DNA of 9,872 bases from F23-D06 sp045600905. Its GTDB lineage: Bacteria; Bacteroidota; Bacteroidia; Bacteroidales; WCHB1-69. Shown here piece by piece: positions 1-7,800 of this stretch. The notes below the pieces were generated by a model. It saw only the letters and a program-made list of their open reading frames with translations. It was not told the origin of the DNA and did no database searches. How positions within the stretch are numbered: the first letter of the stretch is position 1; each line of letters opens with the position of its first letter. A program made the translations under genes and the position numbers. The DNA is taken from positions 1 through 9,872 of the forward strand of contig JAZRYT010000148.1 of assembly GCA_045600905.1 (NCBI GenBank), written 5' to 3'.

Positions 1-1
1 C

Positions 2-415
2 AACGAGACCAAAGTGACCATTTCCAAACAGGAGAAGCTGAAAAGAGATGACCCGCACGGTTTCGGCTTAGCCATCATCTCCATTTCCGTAGTGTTTATC
101 GCTTTGATTGTCATTTATCTGATGCTGAAGCTCTTCGGTTATGCAACCAAGAAGATTGCTGCCCGCAATGCCGCTAAGAATGCTCCGGCTGAAGAACCCA
201 AGGCCGCTGTTGCCGCAGCTCCTGCTGAGAAGAAGGATGACGACCAGATCACCGGCGAAGAGGCTGCTGCTATCGCAATGGCACTCCATCTGCATTTCAA
301 CAGCATGCACGACGAAGAGAGCGAAATCATCACCATTGACATGCCTTCCGCCCACTATTCACCTTGGGCTCAGAAGGAACTCACGATGAAGAAGACTCCG
401 AGATTAAGAAAATAA
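2..415 (+). CDS. oadG: Na+-pumping decarboxylase gamma subunit (OadG family), 5'-partial
   Basis: This is probably the small membrane-anchoring subunit of a biotin-dependent Na+-translocating decarboxylase, which holds the carboxytransferase and biotin carrier on the beta subunit. The frame is open to the left edge of the window. A GTG at 14 is the first possible start, but the preceding codons read in frame, so I treat the gene as truncated. Counting from that GTG, a single transmembrane helix (about residues 17-41, from GFGLAIIS) is followed by an Ala/Pro/Glu-rich linker (about 51-75). A conserved-looking helix follows (GEEAAAIAMALHLHF, 81-95), and the end is HYSPWAQKELTMKKTP. From memory, Bacteroidota homologues share the helix and the 'YSPW' tail and have a longer extracytoplasmic N-terminal part with a lamin-tail-like domain; that part would be upstream and unseen. 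The gap to the biotin carrier gene is 22 nt, so one operon is likely. The family is fairly sure; the upstream extent is inference. Confidence 0.78.
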   Translation, partial: NETKVTISKQEKLKRDDPHGFGLAIISISVVFIALIVIYLMLKLFGYATKKIAARNAAKNAPAEEPKAAVAAAPAEKKDDDQITGEEAAAIAMALHLHFNSMHDEESEIITIDMPSAHYSPWAQKELTMKKTPRLRK

Positions 416-437
416 TTCATTAAAAAGATTTTGAAGT

Positions 438-893
438 ATGAAAAACTATAAATTTACGATAAACGGAAACAAATATTCCGTAGAAGTGGGAGACCTCGAG
501 AACAACGCCGTGAATGTTGAAGTCAATGGCACTCCCTACAATGTGGAAATGGATATGGAGATCAAACAGCCGGTGAAGGTGAAACCCGTTGTAAAGGTTA
601 GTGCCAACACCAACAAGGCTGCCGCTCCCGCTGCCGCAACCGCTAATGTGAAGAGCGCTCCCGCCGCTGCCACCGCTTCCGGCGCAACGCTGAAATCACC
701 GCTGCCAGGCACCATCCTCGATATCTTCTGCAAAGAGGGTGACGCTGTGAAGGCCGGACAACGCCTCTTCCTCCTCGAAGCTATGAAGATGGAAAACAAC
801 ATCGATGCTGAAAAGGACGGCGTGATCAAAGAAGTCAGAGTTCACCGCAGCGACTCCGTTATGGAAGGCGATGTCCTCGTTGTTTTTGAATAA
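438..893 (+). CDS. mmdC: Biotin carboxyl carrier subunit of Na+-pumping decarboxylase
   Basis: This 151-residue protein carries the biotin that shuttles CO2 from the carboxytransferase (alpha) subunit to the membrane beta subunit, where decarboxylation drives Na+ export. Residues 1-50 form a small beta-rich N-terminal segment (MKNYKFTINGNKYSVEV). Residues 51-84 are an Ala/Pro-rich flexible linker typical of swinging-arm proteins. Residues 85-151 are a biotinyl/lipoyl domain with SPLPGTI at 87-93 and the biotinylation motif EAMKMEN at 114-120, so K117 should be biotinylated by biotin protein ligase. The length and layout match stand-alone carriers of methylmalonyl-CoA or oxaloacetate decarboxylases rather than acetyl-CoA carboxylase AccB, and the flanking gamma-like and beta subunit genes support that. 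The start ATG has only a weak A-rich upstream sequence, which is normal in Bacteroidota. The substrate (methylmalonyl-CoA versus oxaloacetate) is inferred from phylum habit, since the alpha subunit is not in view. Confidence 0.9.
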   Translation: MKNYKFTINGNKYSVEVGDLENNAVNVEVNGTPYNVEMDMEIKQPVKVKPVVKVSANTNKAAAPAAATANVKSAPAAATASGATLKSPLPGTILDIFCKEGDAVKAGQRLFLLEAMKMENNIDAEKDGVIKEVRVHRSDSVMEGDVLVVFE

Positions 894-935
894 TCACAAC
901 CCAATCAACAAGTTCAATAACTAAATTATTAAGAC

Positions 936-2081
936 ATGTTTGAATTTTTTAAAGAAGGCATCATCCAGTTTTTCGGATACTCCGGTTTCGGAAACTGCAC
1001 GTGGGGCCATATTATAATGATTTGTGTCGGCTTGTTCTTTATCGCCTTGGGTGTGATTAAAGAATTCGAACCGATGCTGCTCGTGCCCATCGGGTTTGGT
1101 ATGATTATCGGTAACATCCCGTTTACCGACGGTCTGCAAATCGGTGTGTACGAGAACGGCGCCGTGCTGAACTACCTCTACTTCGGCGTCATCAAGGGTT
1201 TCTACCCGCCACTGATCTTCCTAGGTATCGGTGCCATGACGGATTTCTCGGCACTGATATCCAACCCTAAACTGATTTTGATTGGCGCGGCCGCACAGGC
1301 CGGTATCTTCGCCGCCTATATGTGCGCATTGCTGTTGGGCTTCACCCCGCAAGAAGCCGGTGCTATCGGCATCATCGGTGGTGCTGACGGCCCTACCGCC
1401 ATCTTCCTTTCCTCTAAGTTGGCTCCGAGTTTGATGGGCGCTATCGCTGTGTCCGCATACTCTTACATGGCTTTGGTTCCGGTGATCCAACCGCCTATCA
1501 TGCGATTGTTCACCAACGATAAGGACCGCCTTATCCGTATGCGTCCGCCAAGAGCCGTCTCCAAGAGAGAAAAAGTGCTCTTCCCGTTGTTCTGTATCCT
1601 GCTGACCGCTTTCCTCGTTCCGTCCGGCCTGCCACTGCTCGGTATGCTGTTCTTCGGTAACCTGTTGAAAGAGTGCGGCGTGACCAAACGTCTGGCCAAC
1701 ACCGCTTCCGGTCCGCTGATTGACATCGTGACCATCCTTATCGGTCTGACCGTAGGCGCTTCCACACAAGCCACCAACTTCCTGACTCCGAAGTCCATCC
1801 TCATCTTCGTTCTGGGTGCGTTCTCCTTCGTGGTCGCAACAGCTTGTGGTGTGCTCTTCGTGAAGTTCCTCAACATCTTCCTGAAAGAAGGCAACAAGAT
1901 CAACCCGCTCATCGGTAACGCCGGTGTCTCCGCCGTTCCTGATGCTGCCCGCGTTTCCTACGTGGAAGGTCTCAAGTACGACCGCACCAACTTCCTGTTG
2001 ATGCATGCTATGGGCCCGAACGTGGCCGGCGTCATCGGTAGTGCCGTCGCTGCAGGTATCCTGTTAAGTTTCTTGTACTAA
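936..2081 (+). CDS. mmdB: Na+-translocating decarboxylase beta subunit (OadB/MmdB family)
   Basis: This 381-residue integral membrane protein decarboxylates carboxybiotin and couples it to Na+ export. Many hydrophobic helices span the chain, starting at about residue 24. The hallmark motifs are present: GAIGIIGGADGPTAIFLSS (142-160), whose Asp151 corresponds to the essential membrane aspartate (D203 in Klebsiella OadB); SAYSYMALVPVIQPPIMRL (173-191); IGNAGVSAVPDAARV (326-340); and HAMGPNVAGVIGSAV (357-371). These last two blocks hold the conserved polar residues of the Na+ path. The length is typical of MmdB-type subunits, which are shorter at the N-terminus than Klebsiella OadB. It lies 42 nt after the biotin carrier and is the last gene of the operon, since a palindrome and a new promoter follow. 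Bacteroidota fermenters use this complex to make propionate from methylmalonyl-CoA; substrate assignment is inference, the family is certain. Confidence 0.95.
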   Translation: MFEFFKEGIIQFFGYSGFGNCTWGHIIMICVGLFFIALGVIKEFEPMLLVPIGFGMIIGNIPFTDGLQIGVYENGAVLNYLYFGVIKGFYPPLIFLGIGAMTDFSALISNPKLILIGAAAQAGIFAAYMCALLLGFTPQEAGAIGIIGGADGPTAIFLSSKLAPSLMGAIAVSAYSYMALVPVIQPPIMRLFTNDKDRLIRMRPPRAVSKREKVLFPLFCILLTAFLVPSGLPLLGMLFFGNLLKECGVTKRLANTASGPLIDIVTILIGLTVGASTQATNFLTPKSILIFVLGAFSFVVATACGVLFVKFLNIFLKEGNKINPLIGNAGVSAVPDAARVSYVEGLKYDRTNFLLMHAMGPNVAGVIGSAVAAGILLSFLY

Positions 2082-2098
2082 CCGATAATCGCAATCTA

Positions 2099-2129
2099 TG
2101 TAGAGACGGTGCACTGCACCGTCTCTACA
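2099..2129. repeat. Perfect 31-bp palindrome after mmdB
   Basis: The 15-nt arm TGTAGAGACGGTGCA (2099-2113) and its exact reverse complement (2115-2129) are separated by a single C. The element starts 18 nt after the mmdB stop codon and is followed by ATTTTGTT rather than a clean T-run. It could fold into a hairpin that ends or stabilises the operon transcript. The perfect, GC-containing arms also look like a dispersed REP-type palindrome, and I recall similar GTAGAGACG... palindromes scattered in Bacteroidota genomes. Confidence 0.85.
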
Positions 2130-2155
2130 ATTTTGTTATACGGGGACTTTTGCCA

Positions 2156-2170
2156 GCACCGTCTCTACAA
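2156..2170. repeat. Second copy of the palindrome's right arm
   Basis: GCACCGTCTCTACAA at 2156-2170 repeats positions 2116-2130 exactly, 40 nt downstream. No left arm precedes it, so it looks like a truncated second unit. The single left arm (2099-2113) could pair with either right arm, giving two mutually exclusive hairpins in the RNA. Confidence 0.75.
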
Positions 2171-2213
2171 TGATGAATAACAAAAAACATATATGCAAAA
2201 GTGTGTTTTTTTG

Positions 2214-2244
2214 TTTGAGTATTGAATGCAATTTAGTATTTTTG
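2214..2244 (+). promoter_or_regulatory. Bacteroidota-type promoter for the ABC importer operon
   Basis: TTTG at 2214-2217 (the -33 element) and TATTTTTG at 2237-2244 (TAnnTTTG, the -7 element) are separated by 19 nt, matching the known Bacteroides sigma-ABfr consensus. Transcription would start near 2250, only a few nucleotides before the ATG at 2256. This argues for a near-leaderless transcript and against the in-frame ATG at 2226, which lies between the two promoter elements. Confidence 0.6.
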
Positions 2245-2255
2245 CTGCCTCAAAT

Positions 2256-3779
2256 ATGAAAGGTGTTTTGAAAAGATATAATATTTACATAGGCGTACTG
2301 ATAGTCTTATTAGGTGCCCTGGTATTAATACGTTTTTCGATTTCACATGGGAAGGCGGATTCCGCTGCTACAACTCGACATGTAGAACCTGAAAAATGGC
2401 AGGACTTGAAAGGACGTACAATAGCTGTTACTTTGGGAAGTGCTTCCGACTTTATTTTGTCGAAAATCCTTCCGACTACCAACATTATGCGTATGCGTAC
2501 ACCTTCGGAAGTTCTGGCAGTTGTAGAAAGTGGGCAGGCTGACTATGCAACTGTTGACTATATGGATGTGAGAAGTACGGATTTGGAATCGAAAAATCTC
2601 AAAATCGTTTTTAAATCTTTTGATTTGGGCGGACATTTGGCATTTGCTTTTAATCCGAAAGAAGAAGCATTATGCCGACAATATAATGCTTTTTTTGATT
2701 CAATCGTGCGTTGTGGAAGATTCGATACTCTAAAAGATCGGTGGAGCGTGAATAACATTGATACGGTTGAAATGCCCGAATTCCCTAAACTTTCAGGAAC
2801 ACCAGTTGAAGTTGCCACCTTTGGTTCAGGATCTCCATTCTCCTTCTATAAAAATAATACTTGGTATGGGTGGGAAATAGAACTTTTGTTGTTGTTTGGC
2901 CAACATATAGGACGACCTATGCATTTTTCCGACTATGATTTTTCGGCTTTGACGACTGCTGTCTCTAAAGGAAAAGCCGATATTGCGGCTGGACATCTTT
3001 TTATTACGGATGAAAGGTCAAGAAAAATGCTGTTCTCTGAACCTTATTACTATAGTCCAGAGGTTTGTGTAAGCCGAATTGACCCTGCTGAAAAATTTTC
3101 ATCCATTACCAAGAGTGAATTCAAGAGCAAATTGCAATCCAATCTTTTAGTCGAAAATCGTTGGAAAATGTTGCTTCGGGGTCTATGGGAAACTTTGCTT
3201 ATTTCGTTCTGGTCACTGCTTCTAGGAACTATTCTTGGAATTTTACTGTGCTTTTTGCAAAGGAGAAAAGTTCCGTTGCTGCGTTTGATAACGAAGGGCT
3301 TTAACGGATTTATGCAAAGTGTTCCGGTATTGGTTGTCTTAATGAGTATGTTTTATATCGTATTGGCAGATAGTGGGATATCGGCTACTAAAGTGGCCGT
3401 GTTCGCATTTGCCCTTAGTGTTGGCTCTGATTTGTGCGAAATATTCCGTGCTAATATTGAAAGTGTTGACAAAGGGCAGATCGAGGCTTGTCGTGCTTTG
3501 GGTGTAGGCAAGTTCAGGTGCTTTCAAAAAATAGTTTTGCCTCAAGCTTTGAAAAAAATTCTTCCCCAATATAAAAGTGAAATCAATGCCCTCATTAAGA
3601 ATACGTCAATTGTCGGGTATGTTGCCATTCAGGATCTTACAAAAATGGGAGACATTATTCGAAGTCGAACTTGTGATGCCTTTTTCCCTTTGATTATAGT
3701 ATCAATTGTATATATAATAATAGCTCTGATTCTTAATCTTATATTGGATAGAATCCTATTTAGAAATGATAAAATATGA
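2256..3779 (+). CDS. Polar amino acid ABC importer: substrate-binding/permease fusion
   Basis: This protein fuses the solute-binding and membrane parts of a polar amino acid (His/Glu/Gln-type) importer. I chose the ATG at 2256 (507 aa) because the candidate promoter covers the alternative in-frame ATG at 2226 (517 aa). Residues 10-26 form an N-terminal membrane anchor. Residues 48-168 resemble lobe 2 of an SBP_bac_3 protein (LKGRTIAVTLGSASDFIL at 51-68, LAFAFNPK at 128-135, DTLKDRW at 157-163). Residues 180-280 resemble lobe 1 (GSPFSFYKNNTWYGWEIEL at 192-210, ITDERSRKMLFSEPYYYSP at 250-268). Normally lobe 1 comes first, so the order is swapped. Residues 305-500 are a BPD_transp_1 permease with a clear EAA loop (EACRALGVGKF... 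to LPQALKKILP, 410-437), which docks on the ATPase. Its stop overlaps the ATPase start (ATGA). The substrate is not determined by sequence. Confidence 0.88.
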   Translation: MKGVLKRYNIYIGVLIVLLGALVLIRFSISHGKADSAATTRHVEPEKWQDLKGRTIAVTLGSASDFILSKILPTTNIMRMRTPSEVLAVVESGQADYATVDYMDVRSTDLESKNLKIVFKSFDLGGHLAFAFNPKEEALCRQYNAFFDSIVRCGRFDTLKDRWSVNNIDTVEMPEFPKLSGTPVEVATFGSGSPFSFYKNNTWYGWEIELLLLFGQHIGRPMHFSDYDFSALTTAVSKGKADIAAGHLFITDERSRKMLFSEPYYYSPEVCVSRIDPAEKFSSITKSEFKSKLQSNLLVENRWKMLLRGLWETLLISFWSLLLGTILGILLCFLQRRKVPLLRLITKGFNGFMQSVPVLVVLMSMFYIVLADSGISATKVAVFAFALSVGSDLCEIFRANIESVDKGQIEACRALGVGKFRCFQKIVLPQALKKILPQYKSEINALIKNTSIVGYVAIQDLTKMGDIIRSRTCDAFFPLIIVSIVYIIIALILNLILDRILFRNDKI

Positions 3780-4861
3780 TAACGGTATCGCATCTTAATA
3801 AGTCCTATACTTTATATGATCAAAAATGTCCTGTTCTCAAGGATGTGAATTGTCATATAGCCAAAGGAGAGGTCGTTTCTATTATCGGTCCGTCAGGTTC
3901 AGGAAAAAGTACACTTCTGCGATGCCTGAATCGACTCGAGGTTCCCGATTCTGGTTCTATTGTGATTGACGATGTTGACATATTGGATAAAAAGACTAAT
4001 ATCAATGCGGTTAGACAGAAAATGGGGATGATTTTTCAGTCTTTCAATTTATTTGAACATTTGAATGTGTTGAACAATGTCTCTTTTGGTCCAATCGAGG
4101 TGCTTGGGATGAATAAAGAGGATGCAAAAGCCAAAGCAATGGAAATGCTCCGATTGGTGGGTTTGGCTGAGCGTGACAGCGCGATGCCGTGCGAACTGTC
4201 AGGTGGTCAAAAACAACGTGTCGCCATTGCCAGAAGTTTGGCTGTCAGTCCGGATTTCCTCCTTTGCGATGAACCTACTTCCGCATTGGATCGGGCTATG
4301 ACAGTTGAAGTGACTAGCGTTTTGAAAAGGTTGGCTCAGAATGGTATGACTATGATTATCGTCACTCACGATATGGAACTTGCTCGTGATGTGAGTAATA
4401 GAGTGCTCTTTATGTGTAATGGCTCCATCATTGAAACAGGAACTCCTCAACAACTTTTTGAAAATCCCAAAGAACGTGCGACTCAAATTTTCGTTCATCA
4501 AATGCGTAGCATAGTATTCAATATCCAAAGTCGTGACTATGACCTGTATGAAATCAACGGTATGATTCAGGTGTTCTGCCAAAAATATTCTTTGGATAAA
4601 AAGTATATTACGATGCAGTTGCTTGTAGAAGAAATGCTCACCAACATTCTTCCTATGACAGGCCCTGTTCATGTGAATGTCAACTATATGCGCAGTAAAC
4701 GAGAAATAGAGATGGAGTTTGAACAGGAAAACTTCAAAGGCAGTTTGCTAACACGACCGAACATAGATGAACTATCGCTGACGTTGGTGCAAGGTATGTG
4801 CTCTGATGTACGCGAAGAAGAAATTGAAAACGGCTGCAAAGTCGTAATGGTTTTGAAATAA
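3776..4861 (+). CDS. Amino acid ABC importer ATPase with C-terminal GHKL-like domain
   Basis: This is the ATPase of the importer encoded with the preceding fusion gene; the 4-nt ATGA overlap implies translational coupling. Residues 1-242 form a complete GlnQ/HisP-like ABC domain: Walker A GPSGSGKST (38-46), Q-loop Q88, signature LSGGQ (141-145), Walker B FLLCDE (161-166, catalytic E166), D-loop SALD (169-172) and switch His198 in VTHD. Family members usually end near residue 240-250. Here about 115 further residues (246-361) follow. They contain LLVEEMLTNIL (282-292), resembling the N-box of GHKL/anti-sigma kinases, a beta-hairpin-like stretch (VHVNVNYMRSKREIEMEF, 298-315), and LSLTLVQGMCSDV...GCKVVMVL at the end. 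That pattern resembles HATPase_c_2 (SpoIIAB/RsbW-like) domains, but no DxG ATP-lid motif is obvious, so it may be a degenerate regulatory module. ABC assignment is certain; the extra domain is a fold guess. Confidence 0.92.
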   Translation: MITVSHLNKSYTLYDQKCPVLKDVNCHIAKGEVVSIIGPSGSGKSTLLRCLNRLEVPDSGSIVIDDVDILDKKTNINAVRQKMGMIFQSFNLFEHLNVLNNVSFGPIEVLGMNKEDAKAKAMEMLRLVGLAERDSAMPCELSGGQKQRVAIARSLAVSPDFLLCDEPTSALDRAMTVEVTSVLKRLAQNGMTMIIVTHDMELARDVSNRVLFMCNGSIIETGTPQQLFENPKERATQIFVHQMRSIVFNIQSRDYDLYEINGMIQVFCQKYSLDKKYITMQLLVEEMLTNILPMTGPVHVNVNYMRSKREIEMEFEQENFKGSLLTRPNIDELSLTLVQGMCSDVREEEIENGCKVVMVLK

Positions 4862-4888
4862 AAAGGAGGGGAAGCCTCCTTTTTATTT
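4856..4888. terminator. Bidirectional intrinsic terminator between convergent genes
   Basis: A 14-bp perfect stem (arm AAATAAAAAGGAGG at 4856-4869 against 4875-4888) with a 5-nt loop GGAAG is A-rich on one side and T-rich on the other, so each strand ends in a U-run. It overlaps the stop codon of the ABC ATPase (4859-4861) and reaches the stop codon of the convergent secreted protein (4887-4889), ending both transcripts with almost no 3' UTR. Confidence 0.88.
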
Positions 4889-7800
4889 ACTCGATTTCTT
4901 TAATACAACGCACGCTATAACCCAATCCGCTTCTTGTCTCTACTTCAATCACCTCTTCGCAATTGTGCTGGATGCTGTATGCGGCAGATTTCCACAAACC
5001 GTTAACGATACGGGTGGACCAATAGCATGCTTCGCCCATCAAATTCAGGTATCTGCCTATGGCTCCATCGTAGTAGCCGCTGGGTAGGGATGTGAATCCC
5101 GTGCTATTGTCGCCACCGCCGTCTATCCAATAAAGCGGGGATTTGAGAGCTGTCGCTCCGTGCGTGTTCAAAGCCTCATACTGTTCTGCGGTGGGCAGAT
5201 ACCAATCCTCAGGACAGATACCTTGAATGTGGCCGCTGACGTTCGCCGTCCCATCGCGTATGACAGATTCCCAATCGTACAGACGGCCGAAGATTCGGAC
5301 GTTTTCGAAAGTGTTGGGGTATAAGTCTGAGTAGTAGTTGAATGTCCCGTTAATAGGACGGCCATCGCTGTATCGCGTGGACTCCAAATTGCGCTGTGTC
5401 CAACAATAACAATCGATCAGGATGCCTGGATAGATGTTTCCTTCATAATCAATGGCATCTGGGCAGGCGGGTAAAGCGATATGGATGTGTTGCTCGCAGG
5501 ATTGTGAATTGCCGCATTCGTCTGTGAGCGTCCACGTGATGAGATTGTCGCCTTCTTGCAAAACGTTGCCATTCGGAATGTCATTGCTTAGTACGACGTT
5601 ATCCCATCCTAACGAATGTGTCCATTGCGGGGTGCCGATTTCGTCAGCTGTTAATGCTCGGTTGCAATGACGGCTGTCGAGTGTGATAGACGTATCGCGC
5701 GGACATTTTAGGGAGAGCTGAGGGGTGGGCTCTACATCCACGATGATGACGAATCCTTGGCCGGTGCAACCATTGGTGATGGGCGTGACGCGGTAAAGCA
5801 CGGTCTGTGACACACTGTCGCTGTTGTATAGTGATTGGCTGAATGGTGCCGCGATGGGGACGTTCTGGTCGCTTTGCCCTGTAACGTGTAGGCTGGTATC
5901 CACGGTCCATATATATAACGTGTTGTCCGGAATATGCTCGCCGCGTGGCGTTACTTGAAAACTGCCGCCGTTGCATCGCACATAGCCAGTTCGGCTCTGC
6001 ATTCCCGTGGCAACGTCCTGCACTTTCAATGTGATGTGTTGATGCTCGCTTTCGTTTCCGCAAAGGTCTTTGACATAAACCTCTATGGTGGTGTCCTGGG
6101 TGATAATAGTCCCTACGGAAGGCGTTTGAACGTATTCCTGAATCGCACAGTTGTCAGAGGCCTTTTCTAAAACTGCGGATTCAAAGTCTGGAACCAAGAA
6201 CTGACAGTTGGGGGCGGTGAGCGTTTCGTTAAGTTCGCTGCAGTCTTCCAAAACCGGTGCGATGCTGTCTGTTATTACATAGGTGTAGGTCCAGTCTTGC
6301 GTAGAGTTGTCGCAGGCTGTGTAGCGATAGGTGTATGTGACGATTCCTTCACACAGAATGGGTGTTGTGCTGCGAGGCTCAAAACCGACTAATTGGGGCT
6401 GCAGACTCTCCCCGCAACCATCTACCACTACGGGCGGCTCCGGCGCGACGGCATCCAAATAACAGGCAACGGTGTCAGTCTGATTGCCGGTGGCGATTTG
6501 CCAATGCGGTATGTGTACAACGATGTCCCCAGATTGGGAGTTCTGACAATGCTGGGCATCCTGAATCTCAATGGTATAGGGGTAGGTGATGTCACATTCC
6601 TCTGCCGGAATTTCCACTGAGAAGGACGGTCGCGTGTTGCCCGCCGTATAATGTATGGTGTCGCTGCTTCCGTTGAATGTCCAGATGAGGTCGTAATCTT
6701 GATTGATGTCACTTAGGTTGGCAGTGAGCGTTCGCGTGCCGATGTTCGGACACACTGTGTCGTTGGAGGTGCTGATATGGATGCTCCCGAAAACAGACAC
6801 GTTGACTTTGACGACTAACGTGGTACTGTTGGAACAGATGTTGCCGTAGGTGGCGGTGATGAAGTATGGAATATCAACCGATGATTCCGACCCGTTGTAA
6901 AAAAGATTCTCATCGTGGATGGAGGATTGGTTAAGGCCGGCAACCGTGCCGGTGACACCGGCCACCATAGGAGCCTCCCACGAGTATAGCGTGCCGGCTG
7001 GAATTTGCCCGTCGGGTCCGTCTTGCGGAATCACCGAAAAAGAACCGCCATTGCAGATGGTGGGTTTAGCCAAAATCTCCCGACCGATGTTCAAGGGATT
7101 GTCCAAAGTCACAACCTTTTCCGCCCAAGCAGAGCATTCGTTGGCATCTTTTATGATGACGGAATAGCTTCCTGCCCGTAGCTGGTTTATTTCTGTGATA
7201 TTGCTCCTTATCAAGATGGAATCTCCAGAATCTTCCTTCCGATACCAGGAATACAAGAAGTATTCCTCCTCTCCCAATTGATAAGGGGTACCACCCGTCA
7301 CTGCCGCCGAGAGAACTCCGTCCTGCCCCTCGCAACTTTCATTTTGCGCCGTCAAGGTGAGTGACAATGGCTCAGGAACGGTGAGGTTTACCGTCTGAGT
7401 GTCGGAACTTAGGCAGGTGATGCCTCCCTCCGTTAAGGTGCTTGTCGCTACTACCGCAAAACGCTGGTCGGCAGTCATTGCTTCTGTCTCATAACTTGTG
7501 CTGTTGCTCCCCGGAACAGGCTTCATATCCTCACCCACGTACCATTGGAAAAATTGATGGCCGATAGCCTCCTCTATACTGGTGCTTAGGGTAAGCCTGT
7601 CTCCGTAGCAGAAATGTGCTGGTGCGGATATGCCCCCGATAGAGATATCGGGTTTTAAAACAGTGACTTGGATGGCTCGGATTCCCGTTGCGCTGCAATG
7701 AAGATTCCCGCTGGAAAGCATAGTCGTGGCCGTTACGGTGTAAGTGGTAGATTCTGTCAGAAAAGGAGTCTGAAAACTTGATGAGGTGGCACCTTCTATT

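Noticed and set aside
1221..2006. A 261-codon open frame on the minus strand
   Set aside because: It lies wholly antisense to the well-supported beta subunit gene. Its product is rich in His, Gln, Glu and Gly without any recognisable domain, which is typical of a codon-bias shadow.
2179..2215. A/T hairpin (AACAAAAAACA against TGTTTTTTTGTT) before the importer operon
   Set aside because: The stem is nearly all A-T with a bulge and overlaps the promoter's -33 element. It is more likely a by-product of A and T tracts than a functional terminator.
4887..5468. FISUMP domain as a diversity-generating retroelement target
   Set aside because: No reverse transcriptase, no template repeat and no near-duplicate of this segment is present in the window, so only fold resemblance remains.
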